From positions 91,656,838 to 91,720,837 of the forward strand of contig NC_084485.1 of assembly GCF_030035675.1 (NCBI RefSeq): DNA of 64,000 nucleotides, in the 5' to 3' direction. Origin of the DNA: Rhineura floridana (Eukaryota; Chordata; Lepidosauria; Squamata; Rhineuridae). How positions within the stretch are numbered: the first letter of the stretch is position 1; each line of letters starts with the position of its first letter. Shown in pieces: positions 1 through 12,240 of this stretch. The translations under genes were made by a program, and so were the position numbers. Below the pieces are notes generated by a model. The model was given only the letters and a program-made list of their open reading frames with translations, searched no databases and was not told where the DNA came from.

Positions 1-1407
1 GTGTTTGGATAAGGCAGTATAGGAGCATTAAACCAAGGATTGCTACCTAGGGACACAACCAAACGACAACATTTAAACAAAGTTGAAATCAATTTAAAAG
101 TCATGCTTTTGTCAGAAAACTTTGAGAGTTGTAATTTTACAAATCCTGAGAATTCTTTGTTTTTGTGAAACAGCCAGAGATCTTTTAGTGCAATGGCATA
201 GCTCAGCTTTTCACAATGACCATGCACTTCTTTATTTGCAGATATTGGTGCATATTATATTGCACATGTGTGCACATGCATAATCGATTGAGCCTAGCAA
301 AACACACTTGTACAATAATTGTGCACTATTCTGGAAAAGCACCAAGTTTACACCCAGGGCTGTGGAGTCGGTACACCAAACCTTTGACTCCAACTCCTCT
401 ATTTTTCTACTGTCCCACTCCGACGCCGACTCCAACTCCACCCAAAATTGCTTCCAACTCCACAGCCCTGGAAAGGGCTGTAAATGTCTTTTTAAATTGG
501 AAGCTCTCCTACGAGCATTTTTATCGCTGTCTGAATATGCTCTGATCTTGGCATCATAGCATTTGCCTTCATCTGGGTCCTGTGTCATACACTGACATAC
601 AGTGTTTTCCATCTTGAGTTATGGTGAAATGCTCAACTACAGCTGACTTCATGGGAAGCTTCTTTGACATTTTGAAATTATATTTTAAAAAATTTGTCAA
701 TCAAAATTTATTTTGAAATCGGAGTCGGTACATTTCTTCCGACTCCACCCAAAATTGCTTCCAACTCCACAGCCCTGTTTACACCATATGTGAACTAATA
801 AACAATGAGCGCTTACATATTTTTGTGAAAAGGTGCTTGATTTGTTGGCATTATGGTAGTTTCCAGACTTCTCTGCAATGGAGGGAAAGAGCAATAGCAG
901 TTAAAACAGGGTTGAAACAAGTTTACATTTGTATTTCTAGATGCACCTTTATGTTTGTAAGCCTTGCCTTTGAAGCATGATAGTTTATTTTAGATGTACA
1001 AAATTGGTAGAATATTTAGATCAAAATTATGAAAGTCTGTCTCCATTTCTCTTTCAGTCTTGAGAAATGTTACTTTGCTTTTATATTGACTTTGGTGTTG
1101 ATATAACTTTGATAAAATCTTATGAACCTGATACTTTAGTTATGAGTTTGAATTCTGATTGCTTTATGAAATCTTACACTCCCAGCTAATGTATTTTTTA
1201 TATTATGTGCACTGATGATAGTGTATACAAATCTCTGTTCCGGTTTCAGGCCTGGCTAATTGTATATGCAACTACTTACATTTCATTTTGTTATGGATGC
1301 CCACTATTGCAAAATTTAAAATTTTGGTTATTGGTTTTTTCCTTAATAGTACTCTTTGGAATACTAATTAAGATGCATGAATTTTAATAGATCTATATTT
1401 AAAACAG
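1..1407 (+). other. BTF3L4: BTF3L4 intron (partial, upstream side)
   Basis: This is the intron before the first visible BTF3L4 exon; its 5' end lies outside the window. It ends with a usual acceptor (AAAACAG at 1401-1407). Apart from the hAT-type element at 355-777 I see only AT-rich unique-looking sequence and no coding signal on either strand. Confidence 0.85.
355..777. mobile_element. Non-autonomous hAT-type DNA transposon
   Basis: The element begins CAGGGCTGTGGAGTCGG (355) and ends in the inverted form CCACAGCCCTG (777). It is flanked by a perfect 8-bp direct repeat, TTTACACC at 347-354 and 778-785, the target duplication length of hAT elements. GACTCC/GGAGTC-rich blocks occur at both ends, with an internal end-like copy at about 400-470 and about 240 bp of AT-rich filler (480-715). 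No transposase is visible, so it must have been moved in trans. A fragment of the same family lies at 46704-46793. Confidence 0.8.
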
Positions 1408-1609
1408 GTGAATATGATAAAAGATGATGGAACAGTTATTCATTTCAACAATCCCAAGGTCCAGGCTTCGCTCTCTGCAAACACTTTTGCAATTACTGGT
1501 CACGCTGAAGCCAAACCAATTACGGAAATGCTACCTGGCATCTTAAGCCAGCTGGGTGCTGACAGCTTAACAAGTCTCAGAAAGTTAGCTGAACAGTTCC
1601 CAAGGCAAG
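1408..1609 (+). CDS. BTF3L4: BTF3L4 exon: NAC domain (residues ~57-123)
   Basis: BTF3L4 is a paralogue of BTF3, the beta subunit of the nascent-polypeptide-associated complex, which sits at the ribosome exit tunnel. The exon reads [19 protein letters not shown], then the NAC core with [20 protein letters not shown] and the tail [12 protein letters not shown]. The MIKDDG and EQFPRQ segments are those of BTF3L4 rather than BTF3. From memory the human protein is 158 residues and has AKQLTEML where this has AKPITEML, a small difference in the NAC domain. The exon follows AAAACAG, starts in phase 0 with a valine codon (not a start codon) and ends after one base of a codon at a GTAGGT donor. The N-terminal exons, including the start codon, lie upstream of the window. 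Confidence 0.95.
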
Positions 1610-2612
1610 GTAGGTATCCCTGTCTGAGACAACTACCCTGAAGATTTTGAAACGTGGCTTTTGCTTCCATTGCTGCTTGTTAACAAAAAATTCCTGATGA
1701 ACAATAAGGGCCAACCTTTCTTATTTTGAATAGCTTTTCTGCACTAGGCTTTCTGCTTTGTATCATCCCGCCTCTAGTTACATACCTAATTTCTCTGGAG
1801 TTTCTAATAGCATAGAACAGCTGTATACTTCTGTGCATGTTTATTCACAGGTAAGTCCCAATGTGTTTAATGGACCTTGTTTCAAAAATAATTATGCATA
1901 AGATTACAGCATTCACTTAAAATCAAGTCTTGTTACTCCTTTGCTGCACTCATTTCATAATAACTATATGTGTAGGAACATAGGAACCTGCCTTATACTG
2001 AGTCAGACCATCACTCCATCTAACTCAGTATTGTCTACACTGTCTGGCAGCAGCTGTCCAGGGTTTCAAGCAGGGGATATTCCCAGTCCTACCTCAAGAT
2101 GTCAGGGATTAAACCTGGGACCTTCTGTATGCAAGGCAGATGCTCTACCACTGAGCTACAGCCTTTCCCCAATAAAGGATCCACAATTATTATTCTGTGT
2201 ATTGATAGTATGTTAAAAATATCACAGTATGCGGCATCATTGGTTGTGTGTTTTATATTTTGGGAAATGGAGGTTTTGTGTTAAAATGTAATGAAATAGT
2301 TGCATTCTGTAGTGTTGCACTATTTCTAAACAGATTTTATTCAGTCAAAGCCAGAAATTACATGTTGCTTATAAACATCTGAGTCATAACCTCATAGCAG
2401 CCTCTAAAAATAATGATCTTTGTAAGTTGCTGCTTCTATTTTATTCATTAATTTTCCACTGCCACTGTTTGTATAAAACAATGCAATTTTATTTGCAAAG
2501 TTCTGTTTTGTGCGGTAAACTGTGGCCTTTTCTTTACGCATGCTGAATTTGTGTCTTACATTGAGAGAACTTTGTTAAAACCATATATAATTTTTTATAT
2601 TTTCATTTCTAG
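1610..2612 (+). other. BTF3L4: BTF3L4 intron
   Basis: GTAGGT donor, TTTCATTTCTAG acceptor. It contains a minus-strand tRNA-derived SINE (1975-2170); the rest has no recognisable feature. Confidence 0.9.
1975..2170 (-). mobile_element. tRNA-derived SINE with CR1-like tail
   Basis: On the minus strand the copy starts with a tRNA-like head (GCTCAGTGGTAGAGCATCTG, then a B-box GGTTTAATCCC) and ends in a CR1-like 3' tail resembling CTATGTTCCTA. It is about 195 bp long. The same family recurs at 7391-7581 and 23672-23847. The RNA polymerase III boxes belong to the SINE and do not indicate a tRNA gene. Confidence 0.75.
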
Positions 2613-2672
2613 TGTTGGATAGCAAAGTACCAAAATCAGAAGATATTGATGAAGAAGATGATGACGTTCCTG
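2613..2672 (+). CDS. BTF3L4: BTF3L4 exon: acidic linker
   Basis: A 60-nt exon encoding (V)LDSKVPKSEDIDEEDDDVP, the acidic linker between the NAC core and the conserved C-terminus. It completes the split valine codon from the previous exon and ends one base into an aspartate codon (phase 1 to 1). Acceptor TTTCATTTCTAG, donor GTAAGA. Human BTF3L4 (from memory) has SKAPKPEDIDEEDDD here, so the acidic run is conserved. Confidence 0.93.
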
Positions 2673-3370
2673 GTAAGATTCTTCTGCATAATTTTAAAAC
2701 TATTTAGTGTGCATTTACTTGCCTGAGCTCATGATAATGCTGTATTTAATTAGAGAAGCTATTCATTGAGTTAATCATAGATATTAAGGAAAAATTCTTT
2801 GTAATAATTACACAATATGAATACTGGGGCATACACAACTGTCATTGGCCCAGACACAGGGAACCACAAGCTTTTGCAGAAGGCTGTGCATCTGCTGCTG
2901 TGCCTGTGGTCTCAACAAGTACTCTGTGCGAGAGACTGAGGCACCTCCCAGGTGGGGTGAGAAACTCAAATAGTGGATTCTGTGTTAGAATAGTATTTTA
3001 AAAACAAGTGGGGCAAGAAATTGGCTGTAACTAAAGCAATTGATAGAACCAGGGGATGGGGCTACTCATGGTTGTATATGTATTGTGGTATCTTCTATCT
3101 TTCAGAAACTTTTAAGAAACTGTTGGCTACATAAATTAAATGTTGGTCAACTTTTAGCAATTGAACTCTTTAATTTTTTTAGAAGGGTCACATATGTAAC
3201 TGCAATGGAATTATTTTGCAAGACAGGTCTAGAGATTTCATTTATTTTAGCCATTGTGGGAAAAAGTTTGAAAAATTAATATTGGCAAAATACAGGTTAC
3301 ATTAGTTGTTTACACTCAGAGGTCTGTTTTCCATAAGCCATAGTTGTGATCATGCTGATATGATAAGGGC

Positions 3371-3458
3371 TGCAATCCAGTGACCTTTACAAAGGAAGTG
3401 AACTTCATTGTACACAGTTAACTTACTTCCAAGTAAGCAGGCTTGGGATTGTGCTGTA
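3371..3458. repeat. Degenerate copy of recurrent AGTAAG/ACTTAC motif
   Basis: The copy is bounded by TGCAATCC-like and GGGATTGTG-like sequence and carries inverted AAGGAAGTGA and TTACTTCCAAGTAAG blocks. Similar blocks lie near 11810-11870, 15195-15290, 15785-15862, 17515-17640, 22010-22080, 32222-32305 and 62895-62940. I cannot name the family. Confidence 0.45.
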
Positions 3459-3572
3459 GATCATCCTTGTGTAATGGCTATATGTGGGCTGGTCCGGCAA
3501 TGGACCTCAGTCTAGGAGCTGCAGTGTTGCTTGACATTTTAATGTAAACACTGTGTAGGGATTATTTTCATT

Positions 3573-3768
3573 ACACTATTAGAGTGTTGGACTACGACCT
3601 GGGAGACCAGGGTTCAAATCCCTACATAGCCATGAAGCTCACTGGGTGAGCTTGGGCCAGTCACTGCCTCTCAGCCTCAGAGGAAGGCAATGGCAAAGTA
3701 CCTCACTTATCATGAAAACCCTATTCATAGGGTTGCCATAAGTCAGGATCAACTTGAAGGCAGTCTGT
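3573..3768 (+). mobile_element. Sauria-type SINE (tRNA head, BovB-like tail)
   Basis: The tRNA-like head reads TTAGAGTGTTGGACTACGAC with a B-box GGTTCAAATCCC. The body has GGCCAGTCACTGCCTCTCAG, and the tail GGGTTGCCATAAGTCAGGA matches the 3' end of the RTE/BovB fragment at 26680-26925. That shared end suggests BovB-type machinery mobilised it. A minus-strand copy lies at 33025-33214. Confidence 0.8.
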
Positions 3769-3875
3769 TTCCATTTTTTCATAGTCTTCTTGGTAAAATA
3801 TATATTTTAAGAAAAAATGTTTCTCTTTGACTGTCGTACTGAAAATTGCTGTGTTATAATTTCCATCTTTTTCAG

Positions 3876-3922
3876 ATCTTGTAGAAAACTTCGATGAAGC
3901 ATCAAAAAATGAAGCTAATTAA
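3876..3922 (+). CDS. BTF3L4: BTF3L4 terminal coding exon
   Basis: The exon encodes (D)LVENFDEASKNEAN followed by TAA at 3920-3922. This C-terminus is identical to that of human BTF3 and BTF3L4 as I remember them. The acceptor is CTTTTTCAG. The stop codon lies within a run of TTAA repeats (TAATTAATTAATTAA). Confidence 0.95.
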
Positions 3923-5745
3923 TTAATTAATGGTTCTGGAAGTTGACATGGACTAGATTTAAGAAATCAGCTTTGTGGTTCCAAAGTTTTACAGAAACAT
4001 TGAACATTACCCGTTTAATAGTTCATAATATAAAATATTTTGTATTTTAATTATGCTGCTTGTTCAGCATTTCCTGTCAGTTGATTTTTGCATTTTGCAC
4101 TTACTCCCAGGATCTACCTTTTCAGTTAAAAAAGAAAAAAAACACAAATAAGACATTTTCAGTGCAGATTAAGAGGTGTGTGCATGTGTGTGGGATGTGT
4201 GTATGTGGCTTTGCGTATAGTGGAGAGGAAATCGGTGAACAGATCTGTTTGACTTTCCCTTCCCCTTCTAAAGTAGAAATAACATAAGCCTTTAACTTGG
4301 TTAAAGTAACCTTTCTTATTGCTACCAAACAGTTCACATAAAATAGTGAAAAGTTAGTCTAGCTTGCCTACATTTCATGAACATTTACTAATAACATTTG
4401 GGTTTAATTTTCTTTAACTATTATATTTGCAAATGTATTTCTTTTCCATAGTGACATTGTGTATGTTCAGTTTTCCATCAGCCTCCTTTTTACTCTAAAT
4501 TGTACCAAAGACAGGGTATTAATTAACAAGCATGTTTGTTGCAACATTTTTAAAAAATACATAAGAGTGCCCCCGCCCCAGCTCCTTTCTCGTTCACCTT
4601 AATATTTAACTTGGGCTGCATTCACATGTTATGGAGTAATCTACTTTTCTTTGGATAAATGCACTATTCTGTGAAGTCCTGCTTGTTTGTGCTGAGCAAG
4701 TGCCATTCTTGCATTTATGGCAAGCTTTTGTTAAAATCTGCAAGAAACCAGATTATATTCTTGTTCAGGGTTTCTGGTAAAAGATCACAATGTCTGGGAC
4801 TGTGCTAAAGAGTGGAGGCTGCATTCTATTTAGTGCTGTATCCAATGTGTAGTAGTTTCTCTTTGGTACAATTAGCTGATTTTCATTTACACCTCTCTTC
4901 AAAGTGCTGAATGCCATTTGATCATATTCATCTCAGCTAAGCAGTAATCCTCTTTATTTGTGGGTATATTTTCCGTTAGTATTGCTCACTTTTAGAGGAG
5001 GAGAAGAGTCTCAACTCAGATTTTAAGTAGAAAATAGGGCATCATTGTACTCTGGTAGATAATTTTGTTAAAAGAGGTAAAACAGTTTGAATGTTACAAT
5101 TCAACTCCCAAGAGTATTTGAGCTCCTATCTTATTTCAAGACACTAGAATCTGGAAGTGTAGTTTGGATGATACCGAACGAACAAGGGAAGTGCTATTGG
5201 TTGTGTTGTGTTTTGTCTTGTGCCTAAATTGTCCAAGAAAAGGCTTAAAACATTAATTTTGAGGGTTGTGTGCCCTCACTTCTATCTGCAGCCTACTCTG
5301 GGTTACAGTCACATTTGAAAACAAATGCCCTGCTCTGGTGCGCAAAGAATAGTGGCAGTATCCAGTATTTTCTAAGCCTTCCTTCAAACTGCTCAGTGTG
5401 AAGCTCTTCCTAGCGGTTCTTCAAAGGTGCTTGGTGTAATCTTTGCAGTTGAGCATCATTTTAACCTTTGTCAAGGGCAGCTATGGCTTGGGAAAGCCAT
5501 CTTATCTTTGGCGTACTTTTGAGACATATCCACTTTCTGTGTAGAGACATACACCCAGTGACTATAAAGTGTGAGGCTATCAGTATGTCAGCATTCTAGT
5601 GACATCAAGCTGAACCATGAAGGCAGAGCTTGTAGTGGTTTGTCATCTGGACTGCTCACTTGATTTTATAGATTTGTTTGGTTTTCTTGTTCTATTTTAT
5701 ATAATACATGGATCTTAATAAAATAATTCAAAAGAGGCAATGTTC
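3923..5745 (+). other. BTF3L4: BTF3L4 3'UTR (inferred extent)
   Basis: This AT-rich stretch follows the BTF3L4 stop and contains no recognisable transposon, unlike the DNA beyond it. The first canonical AATAAA I find downstream of the stop is at 5717. The end at about 5745 is inferred from that signal; an earlier non-canonical site is possible. Confidence 0.5.
5717..5722 (+). promoter_or_regulatory. BTF3L4: Candidate BTF3L4 poly(A) signal
   Basis: AATAAA is followed about 20-25 nt later by a GT/T-rich stretch (TGTTCCCTCTTGTGTGTT), the usual downstream element of a cleavage site. Confidence 0.5.
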
Positions 5746-7390
5746 CCTCTTGTGTGTTATCTCCTTCTCACAACAGCACTAATAGAGGAACAAAATGTGG
5801 TTACAGGTGATGCTTTAATCAGCAGTACACTTGCTATGCTACATTTTTGAAGATTTATTCTTGCGCATATGCAAAAATAGGCATAGTTCCTTTCAATGTC
5901 TTTTCTGTCCCATGAGACACAAAATGAACATCTAGAAACAGTTTTGCTGAGAGCTTTGACTGATCAGTGTGAGTGACACTCGCAGAATTTCACAGCCATG
6001 CTGCTTTATAAATAGCATTTTAGTTCACTTGTTAGTAATTTTATTAGTGATGATCTACAACATAATGAACTTTAATTTCTTGACTAAATCCAGAATGAGT
6101 AAATACTTCAAGATCGTAAAGGGTAAGCATTTGGCGTATGTTGGATTCCTTTTACCAACAAAAAACATACCCTCAGATCTCCAGCTATTCACTTATCATT
6201 TGCCAGTTTATGTGTAAACCTTGTTTCATATGTGTGGAAATCAACTATTTTGCATAGTGATTGTTACTTTTTCCTGTATGCAAAGAAATGTTGGCCACTT
6301 AATTATTTTTTTGCTGAAGTTCTATAGTTTATTGAAAACCATTAAACTGATAATAACTGAAGACATGAACCATTAAGGCTGTTGTGATACCACCCAGTCT
6401 TTTTGGCAGTTTTCTGAGACCCAGTGCCTACTGGAGCAGACCATCAAACCACACCTTCCACCTTCAACCCATGGGGTGCAGTTATTAGACACAGCAATTC
6501 AGTTATAGAGATTTTTTGTTGTTCATGTCAAATATTTGCGTAAATAATAGAATGTGTAAACCCCATCAAGTTTTTATTAATTTAGTAATGTACTGGCACC
6601 TCTGATAATATGTAGTGTCTTGTAGGTTAAATATTAAAGCAGTTCATTGAAATATAAATTATGCATTGCTGGCACCCTGATCTTAGATTTGTTAATGCTG
6701 AAGTAACTCCTATTGATGTCAACTGAACTTATTTCTGAGTGTGTTTTGATTTGATTCATCTCTTAATACACTAAATCAATTTAAACAGATTTTCCCATGA
6801 CTTTTAGAACTAGGGGGAAATTCTGTGTTCTCTCTGAGGCCATAGGATGCCTTTCTGGGCAGAGGCCTCCTTGGAGTGGCAGCAGAAAACTCTACTGCTG
6901 ACAGTGCTCTGAGGCAAGATGAATTAGTAATGGGGTGTTGGGGGGGGGCTTTTGATCTGTCCGCTCCAGACCCTCCCTGTTCCCCTGGCACTGGTGTATT
7001 TATTTTTCCTTCCCATTAATGTCAAGGGGGGGCAAAGCTGATGAGAGGGTGAAACTTTGGAAATCTGCCCTCCAACCTTTTGTCCTGGTCACAGCAAGCT
7101 GACAGGACTACACATGCAGCAAATACTGCACCACAGATCTTCCCCTCATGTGAACATAGGATTGCTCTGTTTACATTGTTGAACCTCACTGGAGACAATC
7201 AAAAAATATTTCAAATATTCTGAAGAAGCAATCCCATTTATATTTGAACCATAGTTTTTTATCACAGTGCTCTAATTCTAGTTTGTTGGCAACATGTTGC
7301 TGATGAGCTTTTCTAACAGCTTAACTTGAATGGCTGCTTAGTAGATTCCATTTGTGCTATCTCTATGAAAGAATTAAGTCTGTGTCTTTA

Positions 7391-7581
7391 GGAACATAGG
7401 AAGTTATATTACACTTCAGACTATTGATCCATCTACCTCAGTATTGGTCATACTGGTTGGCAGTGGGTCTCCAATGTTTCCAAACAGGATTTTTTCCCAG
7501 CCCTACCTGAAGTTGCCTGGGATTAAACCTGGGACCTTTTGAATGCAAAGCATGTGCTCTACCACTCAGCTAAAGACCTCC
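7391..7581 (-). mobile_element. tRNA-derived SINE with CR1-like tail
   Basis: Second copy of the family at 1975-2170. It starts GGAACATAGGAAG and ends in the reversed tRNA head GTGCTCTACCACTCAGCTAA. It is more diverged than the first copy. Confidence 0.75.
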
Positions 7582-8265
7582 TTCTGTGGACTGTGGAAAC
7601 TCAACAAATAATAGAGCATACCTGGATGCTAAACATAGCATTGCTGAAATCTACTTGATGCTGTGCATTTTTCCTGAAATGTATTTTCAGGATGATATGG
7701 TCAGAAGAATCCTGATTATTCACTATGATTGCTCATAGCTTCACTTGGTTTTGCTAGCACAGCACTGTTACCTGTACTGTAGCAATTGCAGAGGGATACT
7801 GCAGGGAAAACAAGTCTTTTTCCTCCCTGTCATGCAGAGAGACCTTATATTTTGCCCATGCAGTTGCACTTTTGCTTTTTCTTGGGTTCCTGTTGCTTCA
7901 GAGGTTAATTTGAGGGAAAGTGGGCTTATAGATGGAAAGACAAAATAGCCAGGACATATTTTGAGAAGGGAGCAAGAGGAAAGAATGTAATTATGTCTGT
8001 TGCACATGAGAGTTGATACAGATTATATGTAGTATGGTAGATAAGGTCCTTGGATAGCTGTACAAGTAGATGTGCAAATAACACACAAAGCTAAATAAAG
8101 TACAAAATTTAAAAAACGTAATTGTATGAGTTTTGTGGCAGTTTTTTTTCCTGATTGTTGGACAGGCAAGGGGATGCATAGTGCAGATGTATACATCAAG
8201 ATTGGTTGTGGAAGCCCAGAGGCTAACATGACTCCAAAATATTTTCCATGCTATATACTAGGAAA

Positions 8266-8379
8266 CAGCTTGGAAAAGTTAGTTTTTTGGACTACAACTC
8301 CCATGAGCCCACTCCAGTGGCCATGCTGGCTGGGGCTGATGGGAGTTGTAGTTCAAGAAAGTAACTTTTCCAAGCTCTG
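8266..8379. mobile_element. Palindromic hAT-type MITE
   Basis: The arms are AGCTTGGAAAAGTTA (left) and TAACTTTTCCAAGCT (right), with inner arms CTACAACTCCCAT and ATGGGAGTTGTAG around a short centre. The flanks CTAGGAAA (8258-8265) and CTAGGAAG (8380-8387) match at 7 of 8 positions, fitting an 8-bp hAT target duplication. A half copy lies at 46556-46609. Confidence 0.75.
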
Positions 8380-9842
8380 CTAGGAAGAGCTGGGGTAGTA
8401 AAATTATTTACTTTGTGGTGGCTAACGTCAGTCACACATCTGGAAAACATCCTCAGAGAAAACAATATCCCAGTTTGCCATTGAAATATATTTTTATTTC
8501 TATTGTGGGGTTACATTACCATTATCCAACTGCCCAGGAAATTTTACAGTAATATCTATGAATAGTCTAGCCACTATAAAGATTTTCAGAACAAGAGCAA
8601 CCTCTCCCAATGGGTGCAGATTACTTATCCAGCCCCATCCCTTGTAAACAGTGCAACATAGAAAGCTGCATTTGTTGGTGTTAAGAATTCATGAAGCAAC
8701 TGCCTTTTTTATTGGCTTCATACTTCCCCAGGGAATGTAGAATGCATTTTTAGGCCCAGCTGCTGTGGTTTACTCGCCCTTGATCTGTTTCTTTTAGGCT
8801 GAAGACAATTGTTTTCAATGTGTTAGTTATATTTGAGGAGGCTCAGATGTGTTGCCTTGAGTTAGCAAGGCTTAAAAGAATCCTTGCATTAGCCAGTCGC
8901 CTGCAATTTGCAGTCTACTGTAGCATCCCCTACGAAGTCCTATATCCTGCTGCCTTATATTGTACTTTTGTAATACCCTTGTACTCCCAAAGATGTGAAG
9001 CAATTGTTTTGTGACGATGCACTGATAATTATGTGAACTTAGCTGTACATTTTAAAAGATACCTGTAATGTGGTGGTACAGAACTCTGCAGTTCAGCAAC
9101 ATACACTCAGTGGTATACACTGAGTATAATGTTTTTCAGATACTTCATTTGCATATTGTAGGCAGTGCCCTCACAGATTGGTGACTGCACTTAACATGAT
9201 CATTATTGTGTATGTAGGAAGTCAATCATGTCTCAGGTGGACCTACACGTTCATGACCAGGCTTCATCTTGCCCTGGACATGCAAAAATCCAATAGTATT
9301 GGTAGCAACAGCATGCAGGAAAATTAAGTGTTACTAATTAAAGTATTTTTAGTTCTTTGTCTGCAGTTGCTTTAGCCTCTAAAAGAAGGAAATAACTAAC
9401 ATGGACCAGCTGTGTTCGAAATACTACAAAGGATTAGGTGGGCCTTAATATGAGGGAGTCTGCGACATCTGAAACAAATACTCATCAATCTGAAAATTTC
9501 AGATTGATACAGATCTTTAATAGGACATAAATAATGAGGGAGGGGCTCTGGTACAATTAAATTATTCCACTTAGGCTGCAACTCCTGTTTTAGACCAAAA
9601 GGATGGCAAGCATGCCATAAATGGCAATAACCAAAACTGGTATTGGAAGAGTGGACTCTTGCACTTCAGATCTATTGATGGAAAGTTGGTATCTTGGGAG
9701 AGATGGAAAAATTGTTTTGCATTACTGCATAGACCAGCTGATTCAGTGGAAGAATTTTCAGAAAAATACAAAGTACTATGTGAATGTTTGCCTAAGATTC
9801 AATATAGTCACAGTTATCCCCCCTCCTCTCTCATGCTTTTTC

Positions 9843-9926
9843 ATATATATATATGTATGTATGTATATATATATATGTGTGTGTGTATATATATGTATAT
9901 ATGTGTTTGTGTGTGTGTGTGTATAT
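9843..9926. repeat. TA/TG microsatellite
   Basis: An 84-bp alternating run of ATATAT, GTATGT and GTGTGT units. The ORFs across it are low-complexity artefacts. Confidence 0.95.
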
Positions 9927-12175
9927 TCAAACATTTTGCTTTGTAACTAGGGATGCTGCTAGCTTCTGGAATGATGTGATGGCAGAAAGTTTCTGTACTT
10001 CAAAGCCTTCCCAAATGTCTGGTATAGGCTTATGGAGTATGCTGCAGATCCAATAACTAATCCCGTCCTCCCAATGTGCTTGTCAGGCCTGACCCATCCA
10101 CTCTTTCACCAACGTTCTCCAAGGTCTTGGTGAGAGGATTAATTTTATTACTGACCTATGGTGACTTACCTGCCAGATCTACTGATGCCAGGTTGCTAGC
10201 CACTGCTGGCACTACCACTAAAAAGGGTGTAGGAGTACCTGGAAATAGTGTTGACCATGTGCAAAGACCCTGAGCACATAGGGATGCCCAGTATCCGCCT
10301 GTCCAAATACAAAATGTATAGGGTTATATCTAACATGGCACTAAAGGTTCCATCAGTGCAAGGATTACTGCTAGCACAACTGAACATCCCACTTCATTTC
10401 CCCTTGTGCACCCCCTAAATCTGTTCTAAGAGTTCCCTCAACCATCCAGAGAAGATTTGGGAAGGGTTGAGGGTATGCGTGGGGAGGGGGGAAGGGCTAG
10501 TGGCAATCCTTGTGCTGATGAGACAGGTTTGTTGAATACCCCCCACAAAGTCTGAAACATTCAAAGATTAATAATATATATATTCTAATGAAGTATTTTA
10601 AAATTAAGTAGTGCTTAAATTCTACATGACCACTGTGGTTTGGGGAAGTACAAGGAATGATGGTAAGGTAAATCCTAATATGTTATTTTTACATCATGTT
10701 GCATCCCAAACCAAACATAAAATTCACTGTATCAGTTCCTGTTCTGAAAGTTTAAAGAGGCAAGGAGATAGTCACTGAAATAATGTCTAAAGAGAAATAA
10801 CTACAATTTGGTAAACACCCATCATCAGTGCTGTATCATAACTGCCCCTGGTGTGAACAATGTATTGTGCCCCTCACATCTTATTATATATTGCTATCAA
10901 TATCTATTTAAATTAGAACCACAGATTTAGAATAAGAAATGTTACAATCAGTAGTGGCTGGTAAAATTTTGACTTGGTAAAACTGCCATTTTTAACCTTG
11001 CTGTTTTCATCACAGTAGGACTTGTACAGCTCTTATTTAGGAAAGTATGCCAGTACACATGCACAGAGTGCTACTGTCTCTTCACTAATTTTTTTTTTAA
11101 TTACAAATTCTCTGCACATATATGGCCGGGGAGGAGCCTTCATGTAAGAGGGCCCAAGTATGATATTCAGACCAAATTGACTCCATGTCTCTTATTTAGA
11201 AATTAAGCCATACCAACCGACATGTTTTTGAATTCATCTGCTGATTATATCTACACATCTATTACCAACAAAACTAAACACACATAAATGTTTAAAATGT
11301 GAGGAACACTTGCTTCCAATTACATTAAGTTTTCCTCCCCCCCAAAAAATTCTCTAAATTAAAAGATATTGTTTCATTTGATCCCAGAGCACAGCAGAAC
11401 ATATTTGCAATGCATAGCTCAAACATAGCTGAAAATGTTAAGTAATTATCTCTGTTCATGTGCAGAGTACATCACACTAGAGTAATCGTAATCAGCCCCA
11501 TGTCTGATATTAGAGAGTCGGTGTGATACCTAGACAGCCACAGAGCCCAAACTTTAGATTTTTAGAAATTTCACTAACCAATTGGCAACAAAGCAAGAAA
11601 TAATAGCAGCAACATTTCCTTCCATTCTGCATTCAAGATATTCTGAATATAAGTGAGCAGAGAAACTTGTTGGAAGCAGATCCACATACAGTACCTTTTC
11701 TGGAAATACTCTGGAACTGCACATGGCTCAAATCAACCTGCCCTGCCCCACCCAGCAGTTGCTGCAGCTTTTAATGAGTAAATGCAGGGAAATGGTTAAT
11801 ATACAGCATGGTATTCAATGCTAGTCCTACTAAGAGTAGACTCATTGAAGTTAATAGACATGATTAACTTGTCTATGTGTAGCAGATTAGCTGGTTTGTG
11901 ACAGCCAGCCCTCCCCTGATGTTAACATGTTGGATTTACTGCCTGATGTTATCATGTTGGACTTCATGTTGACATGGACTACAAAATGAAAGTGTGTAGA
12001 CTATGTTTGGGGCCTATGCACAGGGCCCACAGTGCCAGAGAGCAACCCCTCCGTACAGGCTGCACAGGGCTAATAATCCACAGTGCACAACAGACTGTTC
12101 TTGCTCAGTTCTCATTTGCACTGAACATACACAATCCTAAAGGTAAAAATAAATAAAATATCAGTGTGTATTATA

Positions 12176-12240
12176 TTTATTTAGTATTTATTTATTAGAT
12201 TTATATCCTGCCCTTCCGACCAGTAGGAGCCCAGGGCTGT
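12176..12240 (-). mobile_element. LINE 3' tail fragment (L2/CR1 group)
   Basis: TATTTATTAGATTTATATCC followed by GGAGCCCAGGGCTG is the reversed 3' end of an L2/CR1-group LINE. It recurs at 15000-15040, 35417-35472 and 61347-61406. Confidence 0.55.

Larger units (their letters stand above)
2673..3875 (+). other. BTF3L4: BTF3L4 last intron
   Basis: GTAAGA donor, TTTTTCAG acceptor. It contains a degenerate copy of the recurrent AGTAAG motif (about 3371-3458) and a plus-strand SINE (3573-3768); nothing else was recognised. Confidence 0.9.

Noticed and set aside
1408-1641. A 77-residue ORF as a complete small gene
   Set aside because: It is an internal BTF3L4 exon; its GTG is a valine codon after an AG acceptor and the true coding part stops at the 1609 donor.
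2101-2165. tRNA gene on the minus strand
   Set aside because: The A- and B-box-like sequence is the head of a SINE, with a SINE body and tail attached.
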